Positions 7,994-16,072 of a stretch of DNA of 32,295 nt are shown here, piece after piece (positions within the stretch are counted from its first letter, which is position 1; every line of letters starts with the position of its first letter). Location of the stretch: NCBI GenBank assembly GCA_002433075.1, contig DJHM01000019.1, forward strand, positions 1-32,295. Direction: 5' to 3'. The position numbers and the translations under genes are program-made. This DNA comes from Latescibacteria bacterium UBA6620 (GTDB lineage Bacteria; Latescibacterota; UBA2968). Under the pieces are notes generated by a model. The model did no database searches. It saw only the letters and a program-made list of their open reading frames with translations, and was not told the DNA's origin.

Positions 7994-8901
7994 TGGTCAT
8001 CGGGTCGCGCGGTAGCCAGCTCGCCCTGTGGCAGGCAGAGTGGGCGAAAGACCGAATCGAAGCGGACGGCATTGGGGACGTGGCCATCGAAGTCATCCGG
8101 ACGGAAGGAGACCACAATCAGGCGGAAGCCTTCACCCGGATCGAGGGGAAGGGCGTCTTCACCAAAGAGGTGGACGAGGCACTCCTGTCCGAGCGTACCG
8201 ACCTTTCCGTCCATAGTTTGAAAGACCTGCCCACAGAGCTGTCTCCAGGTCTGGTTCTTGCCGCTGTCAGCCCGAGGGCCGATGTGCGGGATGCCCTGAT
8301 CGCGAGAGAGGGGTGGACGCTGAGTGGATTGTGTGAAGGTGCGAAAGTGGCGACGAGCAGCCTGCGCAGACAGGCGCTCCTCATAGCTTTGCGACCTGAC
8401 CTGGAACTGCAACCCCTTCGGGGGAACGTCGATACCCGACTACAGAAGTTTCGCAAGGGTTCGCTCGATGGAATCGTTCTTGCCTCGGCCGGACTCGATC
8501 GATTGGGGCTGGAGGATGCCATCACCGAGCGGCTGGATCCGGAGATCTTCGTGCCAGCACCCGGGCAGGCCGCGATGGGTATCGTCTGTCGCGAGGACGA
8601 TCGGAACACGGTGGACGCCGTTTCCTGTTTGAACGATCCAGAGGTTCGCCTGGCGGTCGATGTCGAGCGCTCGGCCCTGAATCGTCTCGGGGGTGGGTGT
8701 CGTATCCCATTCGGAGCCTGGGCTCGGAAAGAGGGCGAATCGATCACGGTCGATGGTGTCGTATCCCACCCCGACGGCTCCTCCCCGATCCGAAAACGCA
8801 TATCGGGCGCCGCAGAGCACGTTGTAGAGTTGGGTGTGCAGCTGGCGGAAGCCCTGTTGGCCGACGGCGCGAACACGATCTTGGACGAGGTTCTGGCCTG
8901 A
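7993..8901 (+). CDS. hemC: Porphobilinogen deaminase (hydroxymethylbilane synthase)
   Basis: Joins four porphobilinogen units into hydroxymethylbilane. The protein begins MVIGSRGSQLALWQAEW and contains HSLKDLPTELSPGLVLAAV, SSLRRQALLIALRPDLELQPLRGNVDTRLQK and LGGGCRIPFGA, in which Cys236 anchors the dipyrromethane cofactor. The 302-residue length is typical. The ATG overlaps the hemA stop, and its TGA overlaps the next ATG. No hemB, which supplies porphobilinogen, is in the window. Confidence 0.97.
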   Translation: MVIGSRGSQLALWQAEWAKDRIEADGIGDVAIEVIRTEGDHNQAEAFTRIEGKGVFTKEVDEALLSERTDLSVHSLKDLPTELSPGLVLAAVSPRADVRDALIAREGWTLSGLCEGAKVATSSLRRQALLIALRPDLELQPLRGNVDTRLQKFRKGSLDGIVLASAGLDRLGLEDAITERLDPEIFVPAPGQAAMGIVCREDDRNTVDAVSCLNDPEVRLAVDVERSALNRLGGGCRIPFGAWARKEGESITVDGVVSHPDGSSPIRKRISGAAEHVVELGVQLAEALLADGANTILDEVLA

Positions 8902-10406
8902 TGGTGGGAAAGGTCTATCTCGTCGGGGCTGGGCCGGGCGATCCGGGCTTGATCACTGTGAAGGGAATGGCCTGCCTCCAAGACGCAGAGGTGCTCCTCT
9001 ACGACGACCTTGCACATCCGGATCTGGTAGATCGAGCGAACCCGGACTGCGAACGCATTTATGTCGGCAAGCGCAAGGGGTTCAAGGCGAAGACGCAGGA
9101 CGAGACGAATCAGCTGCTTCTGGACTACGCACGGGAAGGACGACAGGTCGTTCGGTTGAAGGGAGGGGACCCCTACGTCTTTGGTCGGGGTGGGGAGGAG
9201 GCCCTCGTTCTGAGAGAGGCGGGAGTTGCATTCGAAGTGGTTCCTGGTGTAACGAGCGGGTTCGCCGCCCCGGCGTATGCAGGAATCCCTGTCACACACC
9301 GTGGGGTATCCACACAGGTCACCCTCGTTACCGGTCACGAAGATCCTACGAAACCCGAGACGCAGGTGAAATGGAAGGCGCTGGGGGCCGCCGGGGGAAC
9401 GCTGGTCGTCTATATGGGTGTGGGTAAGCGGGGAGACTACGTTCCGCTACTCATCGAGGGAGGGGCATCCCCCCAGATGCCCGTTGCAGTGGTCGAATGG
9501 GGAACGCGCCCGGAGCAGCGAATCGTCAAAGGCGTTCTCGAAGATCTCCCTTCAATGGATATCCAGAATCCCGCGGCCATCGTTATCGGCGATGTGGCAG
9601 CGATGGATCTGGATTGGTTTGAATCCGGTATCCTGTCGGGCAAAACCATCGTGGTTACGAGGACCCGCGAGCAGGCAAGTTTACTCGTTAAGTCGCTCAG
9701 GGATCTGGGGGCAGACGTGCTCGAAGTACCGACGATCGAAATCGTGGATCCTGTGGACTGGGATCCGGCCGACGACGCAATCGAACGCCTCGACTCGTTC
9801 GATTGGTTGATATTCTCGAGTCCAAACGGCGTGGATCGTTTTCTGAAGCGGGTGCTCGACCGAACCGGAGACATCCGCGCCCTCGGGACCGCACGGATCG
9901 CCGCGATCGGACCATCGACGGGGGATGCTGTTCGCCGTCACGGCCTAAAGGTCGACCTCGTTCCCGACCGACACGTCGCCGGAGGGCTCGGGACAGCCCT
10001 TTGCGCCCTCCCCGACATCGCCACCCTCCGTTTCCTCGTCCCACGTCCGGAAGTGGCTCGGAGTGAGGCGCCCGAAATGCTCAAATCGTCCGGTGCCCAG
10101 GTTGAAGAGATTGTCGTATATCGCACGGTGAAGCCGGAAGGGATGCTGCCCCAGGCGGTCGATCGACTGTCATCCGGATCGGTCGATATGATCACTTTCA
10201 CGAGCTCTTCGACGGCACGCCATTTCGCTGAACTGCTCGATTCGGACCTCCTGGAAAACACAAGATCCCACAGCGTGGCAGCCAGCATCGGACGCACAAC
10301 CACAGCTACCGCACGGGAATACGGATTCGACGTTGTCGCGGAAGCCCCCGAAGACGATGTGAGCATCGAGGGACTTATAAGGTCTATCTGCTTATATTAC
10401 AAGTAG
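8901..10406 (+). CDS. cobA-hemD: Fused uroporphyrinogen-III C-methyltransferase and uroporphyrinogen-III synthase
   Basis: One 501-residue polypeptide does two consecutive steps. Residues 1 to about 245 are SUMT, using SAM to make precorrin-2: VYLVGAGPGDPGLITVKG, VVRLKGGDPYVFGRGGEE, VVPGVTSGFAAPAYAGIPVTHRG. From about residue 250, SGKTIVVTRTREQASLLVKSLRDLGADVLEVPTIEI opens the HemD cyclase, which ends with FTSSSTARHFAELL and AASIGRTTTATAREYGF. The frame is open upstream of 8901, but the ATG there overlaps the hemC stop and starts the SUMT domain exactly. This fusion is known in several phyla. The same protein makes uroporphyrinogen III and diverts it toward siroheme or corrinoids, so heme made through protoporphyrin must compete for the product. 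Confidence 0.95.
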   Translation: MVGKVYLVGAGPGDPGLITVKGMACLQDAEVLLYDDLAHPDLVDRANPDCERIYVGKRKGFKAKTQDETNQLLLDYAREGRQVVRLKGGDPYVFGRGGEEALVLREAGVAFEVVPGVTSGFAAPAYAGIPVTHRGVSTQVTLVTGHEDPTKPETQVKWKALGAAGGTLVVYMGVGKRGDYVPLLIEGGASPQMPVAVVEWGTRPEQRIVKGVLEDLPSMDIQNPAAIVIGDVAAMDLDWFESGILSGKTIVVTRTREQASLLVKSLRDLGADVLEVPTIEIVDPVDWDPADDAIERLDSFDWLIFSSPNGVDRFLKRVLDRTGDIRALGTARIAAIGPSTGDAVRRHGLKVDLVPDRHVAGGLGTALCALPDIATLRFLVPRPEVARSEAPEMLKSSGAQVEEIVVYRTVKPEGMLPQAVDRLSSGSVDMITFTSSSTARHFAELLDSDLLENTRSHSVAASIGRTTTATAREYGFDVVAEAPEDDVSIEGLIRSICLYYK

Positions 10407-10437
10407 ATATAGTGTGGGTTGTGGGTTTGGAAATGGG

Positions 10438-10466
10438 TTGACAGGGGTGGGCAAGGGCCGTAAGTT
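10438..10466 (+). promoter_or_regulatory. Promoter candidate for the secreted cohesin-like protein
   Basis: A consensus TTGACA at 10438-10443 is followed after 17 bases by TAAGTT at 10461-10466. Transcription would start near 10473, giving about 90 bases of leader before the GTG start. The small inverted repeat CGTAAGTTGTTACG overlaps the -10 region and could be a repressor site. Confidence 0.5.
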
Positions 10467-10563
10467 GTTACGAACGGTCGGGAAAGATTCGTTGATAGTA
10501 AGTTAAAGAGGGAACATCCCATCCGTCCGTTTGGCCGGGGTAACCACCCACAGGAGGTGTATT

Positions 10564-11373
10564 GTGACCCGTAAAGTCACAATTTTCGTTGCGTGCTTTT
10601 CGCTTTTCCTCGCCGCTACCGCGGATGCAGGGACTCTTACGAAGGGTCTCGAAATTACCGGCGGCGAGAATGCGTTCGCACAGGTCGCGCTCCAACGTGC
10701 CGATAACGGCGAGGAAGACGGTCTGATCCGTCTCCGGATGAACGTCGAAGAAGCGAAGAACCTGAAAGGCTACGGATTCACGATTCAGTTCGATCAGACC
10801 CGCTATGAATTCGTTGAATCCAAGCAGGTCGTCGACGGCTTGCTCAGTGGCGGAAACAATGAGAACGCGTTATTCGTAGCGTCGAACAAAACGCCGGGCG
10901 AAGTGGTCGTCGGGTCGATGCACATCGACGGCCAGAGTGCGGACGGCGCGGGCGACCTCGTTGAATTCGTCTTCCGAACGCAAGACACGCCCCTTCCGGC
11001 CGACTTTCAGGTGCTGGAAGGCGTGCTTGTCGATCTGGCCGGCAGCGTCGATCAGGTCTCCAACGTGGAAATCGGGAATCTGGATCTTCGCCCTCAGGAA
11101 TACAGCCTGAACCAGAATATGCCGAACCCCTTCAACCCTTCGACAACGATCAACTATCAGATCCCTGAAGCGGGTCGAGTTCAGATCGTGCTCTATAACG
11201 TCCTGGGGCAGGAAGTACGCACACTCGTCAACCAGAACCTCGAAGCGGGTTTCCACAATGTGGTGTGGGACGGCAACGATGACTTTGGTCGCCGTGTGGC
11301 GAGTGGCCTCTACGTTTACCGGATGACGGCCAACGACTTCAGCCACATCCGAAAAATGATGCTGCTCAAGTGA
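10564..11373 (+). CDS. Secreted cohesin-like protein with C-terminal sorting/FlgD-Ig domain
   Basis: A 269-residue exported protein of unknown binding partner. The GTG start follows a perfect AGGAGG by six bases. Residues 1 to about 22 are a signal peptide (KVTIFVACFSLFLAATADAG). The middle, about 25-175, resembles a cohesin-type beta domain: LIRLRMNVEEAKNLKGYGFTI, then YEFVESKQV, then GDLVEFVFRT. The last 80 residues form the C-terminal domain found in many secreted FCB proteins: YSLNQNMPNPFNPSTTINY, VLYNVLGQEVRTL, VWDGNDDFGRRVASGLYVYRM and a final KMMLLK. Such domains serve in type IX secretion or surface attachment, though no type IX genes are in this window. The pseudogene at 2-328 carries a decayed copy of the same domain. 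It is monocistronic, with its own promoter candidate and terminator. Confidence 0.87.
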   Translation: MTRKVTIFVACFSLFLAATADAGTLTKGLEITGGENAFAQVALQRADNGEEDGLIRLRMNVEEAKNLKGYGFTIQFDQTRYEFVESKQVVDGLLSGGNNENALFVASNKTPGEVVVGSMHIDGQSADGAGDLVEFVFRTQDTPLPADFQVLEGVLVDLAGSVDQVSNVEIGNLDLRPQEYSLNQNMPNPFNPSTTINYQIPEAGRVQIVLYNVLGQEVRTLVNQNLEAGFHNVVWDGNDDFGRRVASGLYVYRMTANDFSHIRKMMLLK

Positions 11374-11394
11374 TGGACCGCTCCTGATTTTTCG

Positions 11395-11426
11395 GAGGGC
11401 CGCCTCAGCGAGGCGGCCCTCTTTTT
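11395..11426 (+). terminator. Intrinsic terminator after the cohesin-like gene
   Basis: The 12-bp stem GAGGGCCGCCTC / GAGGCGGCCCTC with loop AGC (11395-11421) is followed by TTTTT. It lies 22 bases after the stop codon. Confidence 0.93.
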
Positions 11427-11466
11427 GTTGGGCCTGCGGAATGATCGATTCAATCGGGGCTGATGG

Positions 11467-12111
11467 GTGATGACGGCCCAGCGTATGGTGGAAGAACAGA
11501 TCGTTGCTCGGGGTGTTCGCGACCAACGAGTTCTTGACGCGATGCGACGGGTTCCGAGGGCCGTGTTCGTTCCGGAAGCCCGGCAGGACCGTGCGCACGA
11601 CGACCGTGCTCTTCCGATAGGATGTCGACAGACGATTTCGCAGCCCTACATCGTCGCCAGGATGTCCGAATTGTTGGCGGTCGAGCCGACACACAGCGTG
11701 CTGGAGATCGGAACCGGATCCGGCTACCAGACGGCTGTTCTGGCAGAACTCGCGCGAACCGTCTGTTCGATTGAAGTTCTTCCAGAGTTGAGTCGGACCG
11801 CCAGCGATCGGATCGAGATGCTCGGATATCGGAACGTGACGGCCAGGGTGGGAGACGGGCATTCTGGCTGGGGGACGGAGCAGAGCTTCGACCGGGTTAT
11901 CGTGACGGCCGCGCCTGATGTGGTCCCGCCGGTTCTCGTCGATCAGCTCGTGATGGGAGGGAGGCTGGTCCTGCCCCTTGGGGAAGAGAATCAAGTGCTT
12001 GTCCTCATCGACAGGACGCCGAATGGAACGGTAAAGCGTGAAGTGATGCCCGTGCGGTTTGTGCCGATGACGCACGACACGTCGGGCGATGACCACGGAG
12101 GCGAACAATGA
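11467..12111 (+). CDS. pcm: Protein-L-isoaspartate O-methyltransferase
   Basis: Repairs age-damaged proteins by SAM-dependent methylation of isoaspartyl residues. The 214-residue length and motifs fit the family: VEEQIVARGVRDQRVLDAMRRVPRAVFVPE at the N-terminus, TISQPYIVARMSELL, the SAM motif VLEIGTGSGYQTAVLAEL, VGDGHSGW and DRVIVTAAPDVVPPVLVDQL. The GTG at 11467 lies seven bases after GGGG; the next codon is ATG (11470) and is an equally possible start. An ATG at 11463 is out of frame. The TGA overlaps the ATG of a small membrane-protein gene, so the two are coupled. Confidence 0.96.
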   Translation: MMTAQRMVEEQIVARGVRDQRVLDAMRRVPRAVFVPEARQDRAHDDRALPIGCRQTISQPYIVARMSELLAVEPTHSVLEIGTGSGYQTAVLAELARTVCSIEVLPELSRTASDRIEMLGYRNVTARVGDGHSGWGTEQSFDRVIVTAAPDVVPPVLVDQLVMGGRLVLPLGEENQVLVLIDRTPNGTVKREVMPVRFVPMTHDTSGDDHGGEQ

Positions 12112-12278
12112 CCTGGCTGGGTGCGTTTGTGGGTTTGGTTTTTATCGGCTGTTACACAGGGATGCTATTGGGGGCGAGGCTCGAAGGGAATCAGGGCAAG
12201 CTTCTGCAATGGGGGTGTTGGTTGATCGCGTGTGTGCTGATCACGATCTGTCACCTGATGGCCCCGCAGGCGACTTAG
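12108..12278 (+). CDS. Small two-helix membrane protein, 56 residues, unknown function
   Basis: An ATGA overlap couples this short frame to pcm, and GGAGG at 12097-12101 gives it a ribosome binding site. The product starts MTWLGAFVGLVFIGCYTGML, followed by a charged turn LGARLEGNQGK and a second hydrophobic segment WGCWLIACVLITICHLM, ending APQAT. Two short transmembrane helices with four cysteines are predicted. I do not recognise the family. The stop lies four bases inside the 3' end of the convergent galU. The good ribosome binding site, overlap and hydrophobic pattern argue for a real gene, but conservation is needed to be sure. Confidence 0.62.
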   Translation: MTWLGAFVGLVFIGCYTGMLLGARLEGNQGKLLQWGCWLIACVLITICHLMAPQAT

Positions 12279-13147
12279 CCTTCATCGAAATATACCCCGG
12301 ACCGCAGGTAGGCCTTGAAGTCTTCGCCGATATGGGCGTGTTGCGTGGCAAAGGCAAGGGTTGTCTTGAGGTAGGAGAGTAAATCGCCCACGGTGTGCCA
12401 CTCACCCTCGATCGGGCACGCATAAACGGCTTTAGACTGAATCATCATCTCGATCGCATCGGTCAGTTGGAATTCCCCGGTGGAGGCGGGTTCGATCTTT
12501 TCGAGATAGTCGAAGATGTCCGATTCGAACACATAACGTCCAAGCGTGGCGAGGCTGGAGGGAGCCTCCGATGGAGAGGGCTTCTCGATCAACCCCTCGA
12601 CTATATACACGTCGTCTGCGGGTCGTGGTGAGATCACACCGTAGTTTTCGACGACATCTTCCGCGACTTCCTTGACGCCCAGGATCGTAGCTCCATAGCG
12701 GGCGTGCTGTTCGATCAACTGCCCGATGCACGGCCGAGGTGAAACGACCAGATCGTCGCCAAACAGCACGGCGAACGGCTCGTCTCCAATGTGTTTCCTG
12801 GCCTTCAGAATGGCGTGGCCCGTTCCGAGGGCGTCTTTCTGCCGAACGTAGTGGATGTCTGCCAGTTGTTCGATCCGCTCGAGGGTTTCGAGCATCTGTT
12901 GGTTTTCGCGTTCCTCGAGGGCGGTCTGGATTTCCACGTTTCGGTCGAAGTGATCTTCGATCGCACGCTTTCCGCGCCCGGTGATGATCAGGATGTCTTC
13001 GATTCCCGCGTCTACCGTTTCCTCGATGATATACTGGATCGCAGGCTTGTCGACGATGGGCATCATTTCCTTCGGCAGGGCCTTCGTTGCGGGGAGCATC
13101 CGACTTCCGTGGCCTGCGGCCGGAATCACCGCTTTACGAATCTTCAA
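12275..13147 (-). CDS. galU: UTP-glucose-1-phosphate uridylyltransferase
   Basis: Makes UDP-glucose from UTP and glucose-1-phosphate for envelope polysaccharides. It begins KIRKAVIPAAGHGSRMLPATKALPKEMMPIVDKPAIQYIIEE, the nucleotidyltransferase signature of bacterial GalU, and includes AVLFGDDLVV and GVISPRPADDVYIVEGLIEKP. The 290-residue length is typical. The start is TTG at 13147, five bases after GGAGG on the minus strand. The gene converges on the pcm unit with a 4-base overlap of coding ends and no visible terminator between them, so opposing transcripts may overlap. Confidence 0.96.
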   Translation of the reverse strand: MKIRKAVIPAAGHGSRMLPATKALPKEMMPIVDKPAIQYIIEETVDAGIEDILIITGRGKRAIEDHFDRNVEIQTALEERENQQMLETLERIEQLADIHYVRQKDALGTGHAILKARKHIGDEPFAVLFGDDLVVSPRPCIGQLIEQHARYGATILGVKEVAEDVVENYGVISPRPADDVYIVEGLIEKPSPSEAPSSLATLGRYVFESDIFDYLEKIEPASTGEFQLTDAIEMMIQSKAVYACPIEGEWHTVGDLLSYLKTTLAFATQHAHIGEDFKAYLRSGVYFDEG

Positions 13148-13255
13148 TCCTACCTCCGTTCTCGGGCTGTGGGTGCCGCGGAATAAGCGTGCTTCGTGCC
13201 CTGCCTGTCAAGCCGATAGTCGTCACGGGATATGGTCCCCGTTCTCGGGCGTTGC

Positions 13256-13284
13256 TTGACTTTATCCCCCTAACATCCTAAAAT
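13256..13284 (+). promoter_or_regulatory. Promoter for purN
   Basis: TTGACT (13256-13261), a 17-base spacer and TAAAAT (13279-13284) form one of the best sigma-70-type matches in the window. Transcription would start near 13291, about 90 bases before the purN start. Nothing else is recognisable in the 234-base gap between galU and purN. Confidence 0.68.
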
Positions 13285-13381
13285 TCTTCGGTCTACGGGT
13301 GTTTCTGCTGCTCCCCCCGCCTAAAGTTTCCTTCACAATTCCGCAAGCCCGTTTTCTTGGAACGGTGCCCCGGTTAGACTC

Positions 13382-14014
13382 TTGTCCTCCGGCTCATATC
13401 GACTCGGTGTTCTCGCCTCTGGTGGCGGGACGAATTTCCAGGCCGTACTTGCGCGCATTCAATCCGGCGAGTTGCCAGCTGAAGTCGTTGTCGTCATCAG
13501 CAACAACAGCGGATCAGGTGCGCTCAGACGCGCCAGAGGAAACCAGATCGACGCGATCCATCTCAGCGGCCTGACCCATCCCGATCCCGTCTCGCTCGAC
13601 AGGGCCATTGAAGGGGCTCTTCACGAAAGACGGGTGGATTTGGTCCTTCTGGCCGGGTATATGAAAAAACTTGGACCGCGAACCCTGGAGCGGTACAGAG
13701 ATCGAATCCTGAATATTCACCCCGCGCTCCTGCCTGCTTTCGGCGGGCAGGGGATGTACGGTCGACGGGTCCACGAGGCCGTGGTCGCTTCCGGCGCGAC
13801 CGAAAGTGGAGTGACCGTACATCTTGTCGACGAACACTACGATAACGGGCCGATCGTCGCCCAGGAAACGGTCCCGGTCGAAGACGGTGATTCGCCCGAA
13901 ACGCTGGGTGCGCGCGTGCTTGAACTCGAACATACACTGTTCCCCGCAGTGGTAGGATTGTTCGCAACGAATCGTGTCAGAATTCACGAGAACCAGGTAA
14001 CCATTGTTGACTGA
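13382..14014 (+). CDS. purN: Phosphoribosylglycinamide formyltransferase
   Basis: Third step of purine synthesis: transfers formyl from 10-formyl-THF to GAR. The motifs are GVLASGGGTNFQAVL at the N-terminus, VVVISNNSGSGALRRA, VLLAGYMKKLGP, the catalytic NIHPALLPAFGGQGMYG with its Asn-His pair, and GVTVHLVDEHYDNGPIVAQ with the catalytic Asp. The length of 210 residues is normal. The start is the TTG at 13382, immediately before the conserved sequence; no clear ribosome binding site precedes it. It has its own promoter and is not beside other purine genes. Confidence 0.95.
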   Translation: MSSGSYRLGVLASGGGTNFQAVLARIQSGELPAEVVVVISNNSGSGALRRARGNQIDAIHLSGLTHPDPVSLDRAIEGALHERRVDLVLLAGYMKKLGPRTLERYRDRILNIHPALLPAFGGQGMYGRRVHEAVVASGATESGVTVHLVDEHYDNGPIVAQETVPVEDGDSPETLGARVLELEHTLFPAVVGLFATNRVRIHENQVTIVD

Positions 14015-14162
14015 GGTAGCCACATTGACAGAGCTGAGGGAGACGAACCTGGGTGGTACCCCTTCTCGTCAGGTGGCTCTGGAATCGCCCAACAAAATCA
14101 AGCGTACGTAAGTAGAGAAGCCAGAGACCGCCTGATCGGTTGAGGCGCACTGAGGGGATCAA

Positions 14163-15191
14163 ATGAAATTCTCGATATCGGCGATTTCGGCCCTGTTGTC
14201 GAATGACATCGGAATCGACCTAGGGACTGCCAATACCCTGGTTTACGCGAAAGGCCAGGGGATCGTCGTGAACGAGCCGTCGATCGTGGCGCTGGATCGC
14301 CAGACGAGCAAGCCAATGGCGATCGGTGCGCGCGCGAAGGAAATGCTGGGCCGAGAAAACCCGGACATTCAGGTCGTGCGACCTCTCAAAGACGGTGTGA
14401 TCGCCGATTTCGACGTAACCGAAGAGATGCTTCGGTTCTTCATCAAGAAAGTTCAGAAAAACAAGTTGCTCGTACGACCCCGTATCGTCATCTGCGTTCC
14501 GTCTGGAGTCACGGCCGTGGAGATGCGGGCGGTGCGGGAGTCAGCCGAACGCGCAGGCGCCCGCGAAGTTTACTTGATCAAAGAGCCTATGGCTGCGGCC
14601 ATCGGGATCGGGCTGCCTGTCGAGGATGCCGTGGGTTCGATGGTCATCGACATCGGAGGTGGCACGACCGAAATCGCCGTCATCGCGCTCTCCGGTATCG
14701 TGACCTGCAAGTCGATCAAGACCGCCGGTGACGAGCTGAACGATACCATCGTTCAATTTCTGAAGCGCAAATACAGTCTGATGGTGGGTGAACGAAGTGC
14801 GGAAGAGATCAAGTGTGCGATCGGGGCCGCCGGAGTGCTCAATCAGGAAATCCAGCACACGTGCCGCGGGCTGGACCTGGTATCTTCGATTCCCAAGACC
14901 ATAATCGTGGACTCATCTGAGATTCGCGAGGCGCTCGGCGAGGCGGTAAGCTCGATCATCGAGGCGGTCAGGCAGAATCTGGAGCAGACTCCGCCGGAAC
15001 TTGCGGCCGACATCCTCGATCGAGGGATCATTCTCACGGGTGGGGGTGCATTGCTCCGCGGATTGGACAAACGGCTGGTGGAGGAGACCAGCCTGCCGGT
15101 CATCGTGGCAGAGGATCCCCTGACGTGTGTTGTCCGTGGTACGGGGAAGGTCCTCGAGGACATCTCCCATTTCCAGAAAGTTCTGATGTAG
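14163..15191 (+). CDS. mreB: Rod shape-determining protein MreB
   Basis: Actin-like protein that polymerises on the inner face of the membrane and positions the cell-wall elongation machinery. The motifs are IGIDLGTANTLVYAKGQGIVVNEPS (phosphate 1), VRPLKDGVIADFDVTEEMLRFF, VICVPSGVTAVEMRAV, LIKEPMAAAIGIGLPV, VIDIGGGTTEIAVIAL and ILTGGGALLRGLD. The 342-residue length is standard, and the N-terminal segment KFSISAISALL may be the membrane-binding helix. The ATG follows GAGGGG by several bases. mreC follows, but mreD, mrdA and rodA do not, so this is a shortened mre cluster. Confidence 0.97.
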   Translation: MKFSISAISALLSNDIGIDLGTANTLVYAKGQGIVVNEPSIVALDRQTSKPMAIGARAKEMLGRENPDIQVVRPLKDGVIADFDVTEEMLRFFIKKVQKNKLLVRPRIVICVPSGVTAVEMRAVRESAERAGAREVYLIKEPMAAAIGIGLPVEDAVGSMVIDIGGGTTEIAVIALSGIVTCKSIKTAGDELNDTIVQFLKRKYSLMVGERSAEEIKCAIGAAGVLNQEIQHTCRGLDLVSSIPKTIIVDSSEIREALGEAVSSIIEAVRQNLEQTPPELAADILDRGIILTGGGALLRGLDKRLVEETSLPVIVAEDPLTCVVRGTGKVLEDISHFQKVLM

Positions 15192-15217
15192 TCAGGTTGG
15201 TACCGGTCGTTGTGGAG

Positions 15218-15235
15218 CGACGCCTTCGGGCGTCG
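15218..15235 (+). terminator. UUCG-capped hairpin between mreB and mreC
   Basis: CGACGCC-TTCG-GGCGTCG forms a 7-bp stem capped by a very stable UUCG tetraloop. The following CTCTGTTTG is a poor T-tract, so it may reduce rather than end transcription into mreC, or protect the mreB message. Confidence 0.5.
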
Positions 15236-15264
15236 TCTCTGTTTGTGGGCGACGGGGAGGCTTG

Positions 15265-16071
15265 GTGCAGCGATTCTACGAGTTCATAGGGCAGAAGCGG
15301 GCCTATTTCACGCTCGGCATTTCCGTTGTGCTGTCGTTCGTGCTGATGAGTCTGGGACATTCCGAGAAGCTCGCTCTGGCGCGTTCCGTGGCCACGGGGC
15401 TCCTGGAGACCGGACACCGAGTGTTCGCGTGGCCGATCGAGCTGTCCGGCCTTAGATACGCCAACGAGGCGCTTCGAGAACAGAACCTGCGCTTGTCGAT
15501 GGAGCTCGTCCGGCTGCGAGAAGCGAAACTCGAAAACCAGCGGCTTCGTGAGATGCTCAACTTCAGAGCCAGGCACGCAGGGAAGGGGGAGCACCTTGCT
15601 GCCAAGGTGATCGCCAAAGACCCCGACCGAATCGCGAATACGATCCTGATCGATCTGGGAAAGTCGGACGGGATCACGGAAAGAATGCCCGTCGTCACGG
15701 CCGAGGGCCTCGTCGGTCGCGTCCTGGAGAGCTACGACGGGACGTCGGTCGTTCAGCTGCTGCTCGACCGAAATTGTCGTGTCAGTGCCGTCGTTCAGCG
15801 AGCTTCCAGAACTCAGGGGATCGTGATGGTCGAGGACAGCGGATTCCACCTGAACCACGTGCCGCTGCGGAGTGATATCGAAGTGGGTGACGAGGTCGTG
15901 TCCAGCGGGCTTGGCGGGATCTTCCCCCACGGGCTGCTTGCCGGAAGAGTAATCGCCTTAGGGGACGAGGAATCGGGGCTGTTCAGGGAGGTTGAACTGG
16001 AACCGGCTGTGGACTTCTCGAATCTCGAAGAGGTTTTCGTCCTCAAGGTGGGTGAGGGTCAGCGGAACTGA
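15265..16071 (+). CDS. mreC: Rod shape-determining protein MreC
   Basis: Inner-membrane protein with a periplasmic beta domain that links MreB to the elongation synthases. About residues 15-35 form the single membrane helix (LGISVVLSFVLMSLGHSE is part of it). About 60-95 form the coiled coil ANEALREQNLRLSMELVRLR. The rest is the MreC beta barrel, with AKVIAKDPDRIANTILIDLGKSDGI, VVTAEGLVGRVLES, DRNCRVSAVVQR and GDEVVSSGLGGIFPHGLLAG. The GTG at 15265 lies four bases after GGGGAGG; the TTG three bases earlier is the other option. No mreD follows. A strong terminator lies downstream, inside the convergent gene. Confidence 0.95.
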   Translation: MQRFYEFIGQKRAYFTLGISVVLSFVLMSLGHSEKLALARSVATGLLETGHRVFAWPIELSGLRYANEALREQNLRLSMELVRLREAKLENQRLREMLNFRARHAGKGEHLAAKVIAKDPDRIANTILIDLGKSDGITERMPVVTAEGLVGRVLESYDGTSVVQLLLDRNCRVSAVVQRASRTQGIVMVEDSGFHLNHVPLRSDIEVGDEVVSSGLGGIFPHGLLAGRVIALGDEESGLFREVELEPAVDFSNLEEVFVLKVGEGQRN

Positions 16072-16072
16072 T

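Noticed and set aside
8118..9338. Long minus-strand open frame (406 codons) opposite hemC and the SUMT gene
   Set aside because: It is a shadow of strongly conserved plus-strand genes, with low-complexity Ser/Arg composition.
10870..12108. Long minus-strand open frame (412 codons) opposite the cohesin-like gene and pcm
   Set aside because: It has no recognisable domains and is a shadow of two well-supported plus-strand genes and their terminator.
14048..14080. GGGTGGTACC before mreB resembles the T-box antiterminator motif, and ACCTG/CAGGT flank it
   Set aside because: The 148-base leader is too short for a T-box, no specifier stem or terminator is visible, and mreB is not a known target. 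The match is probably chance.
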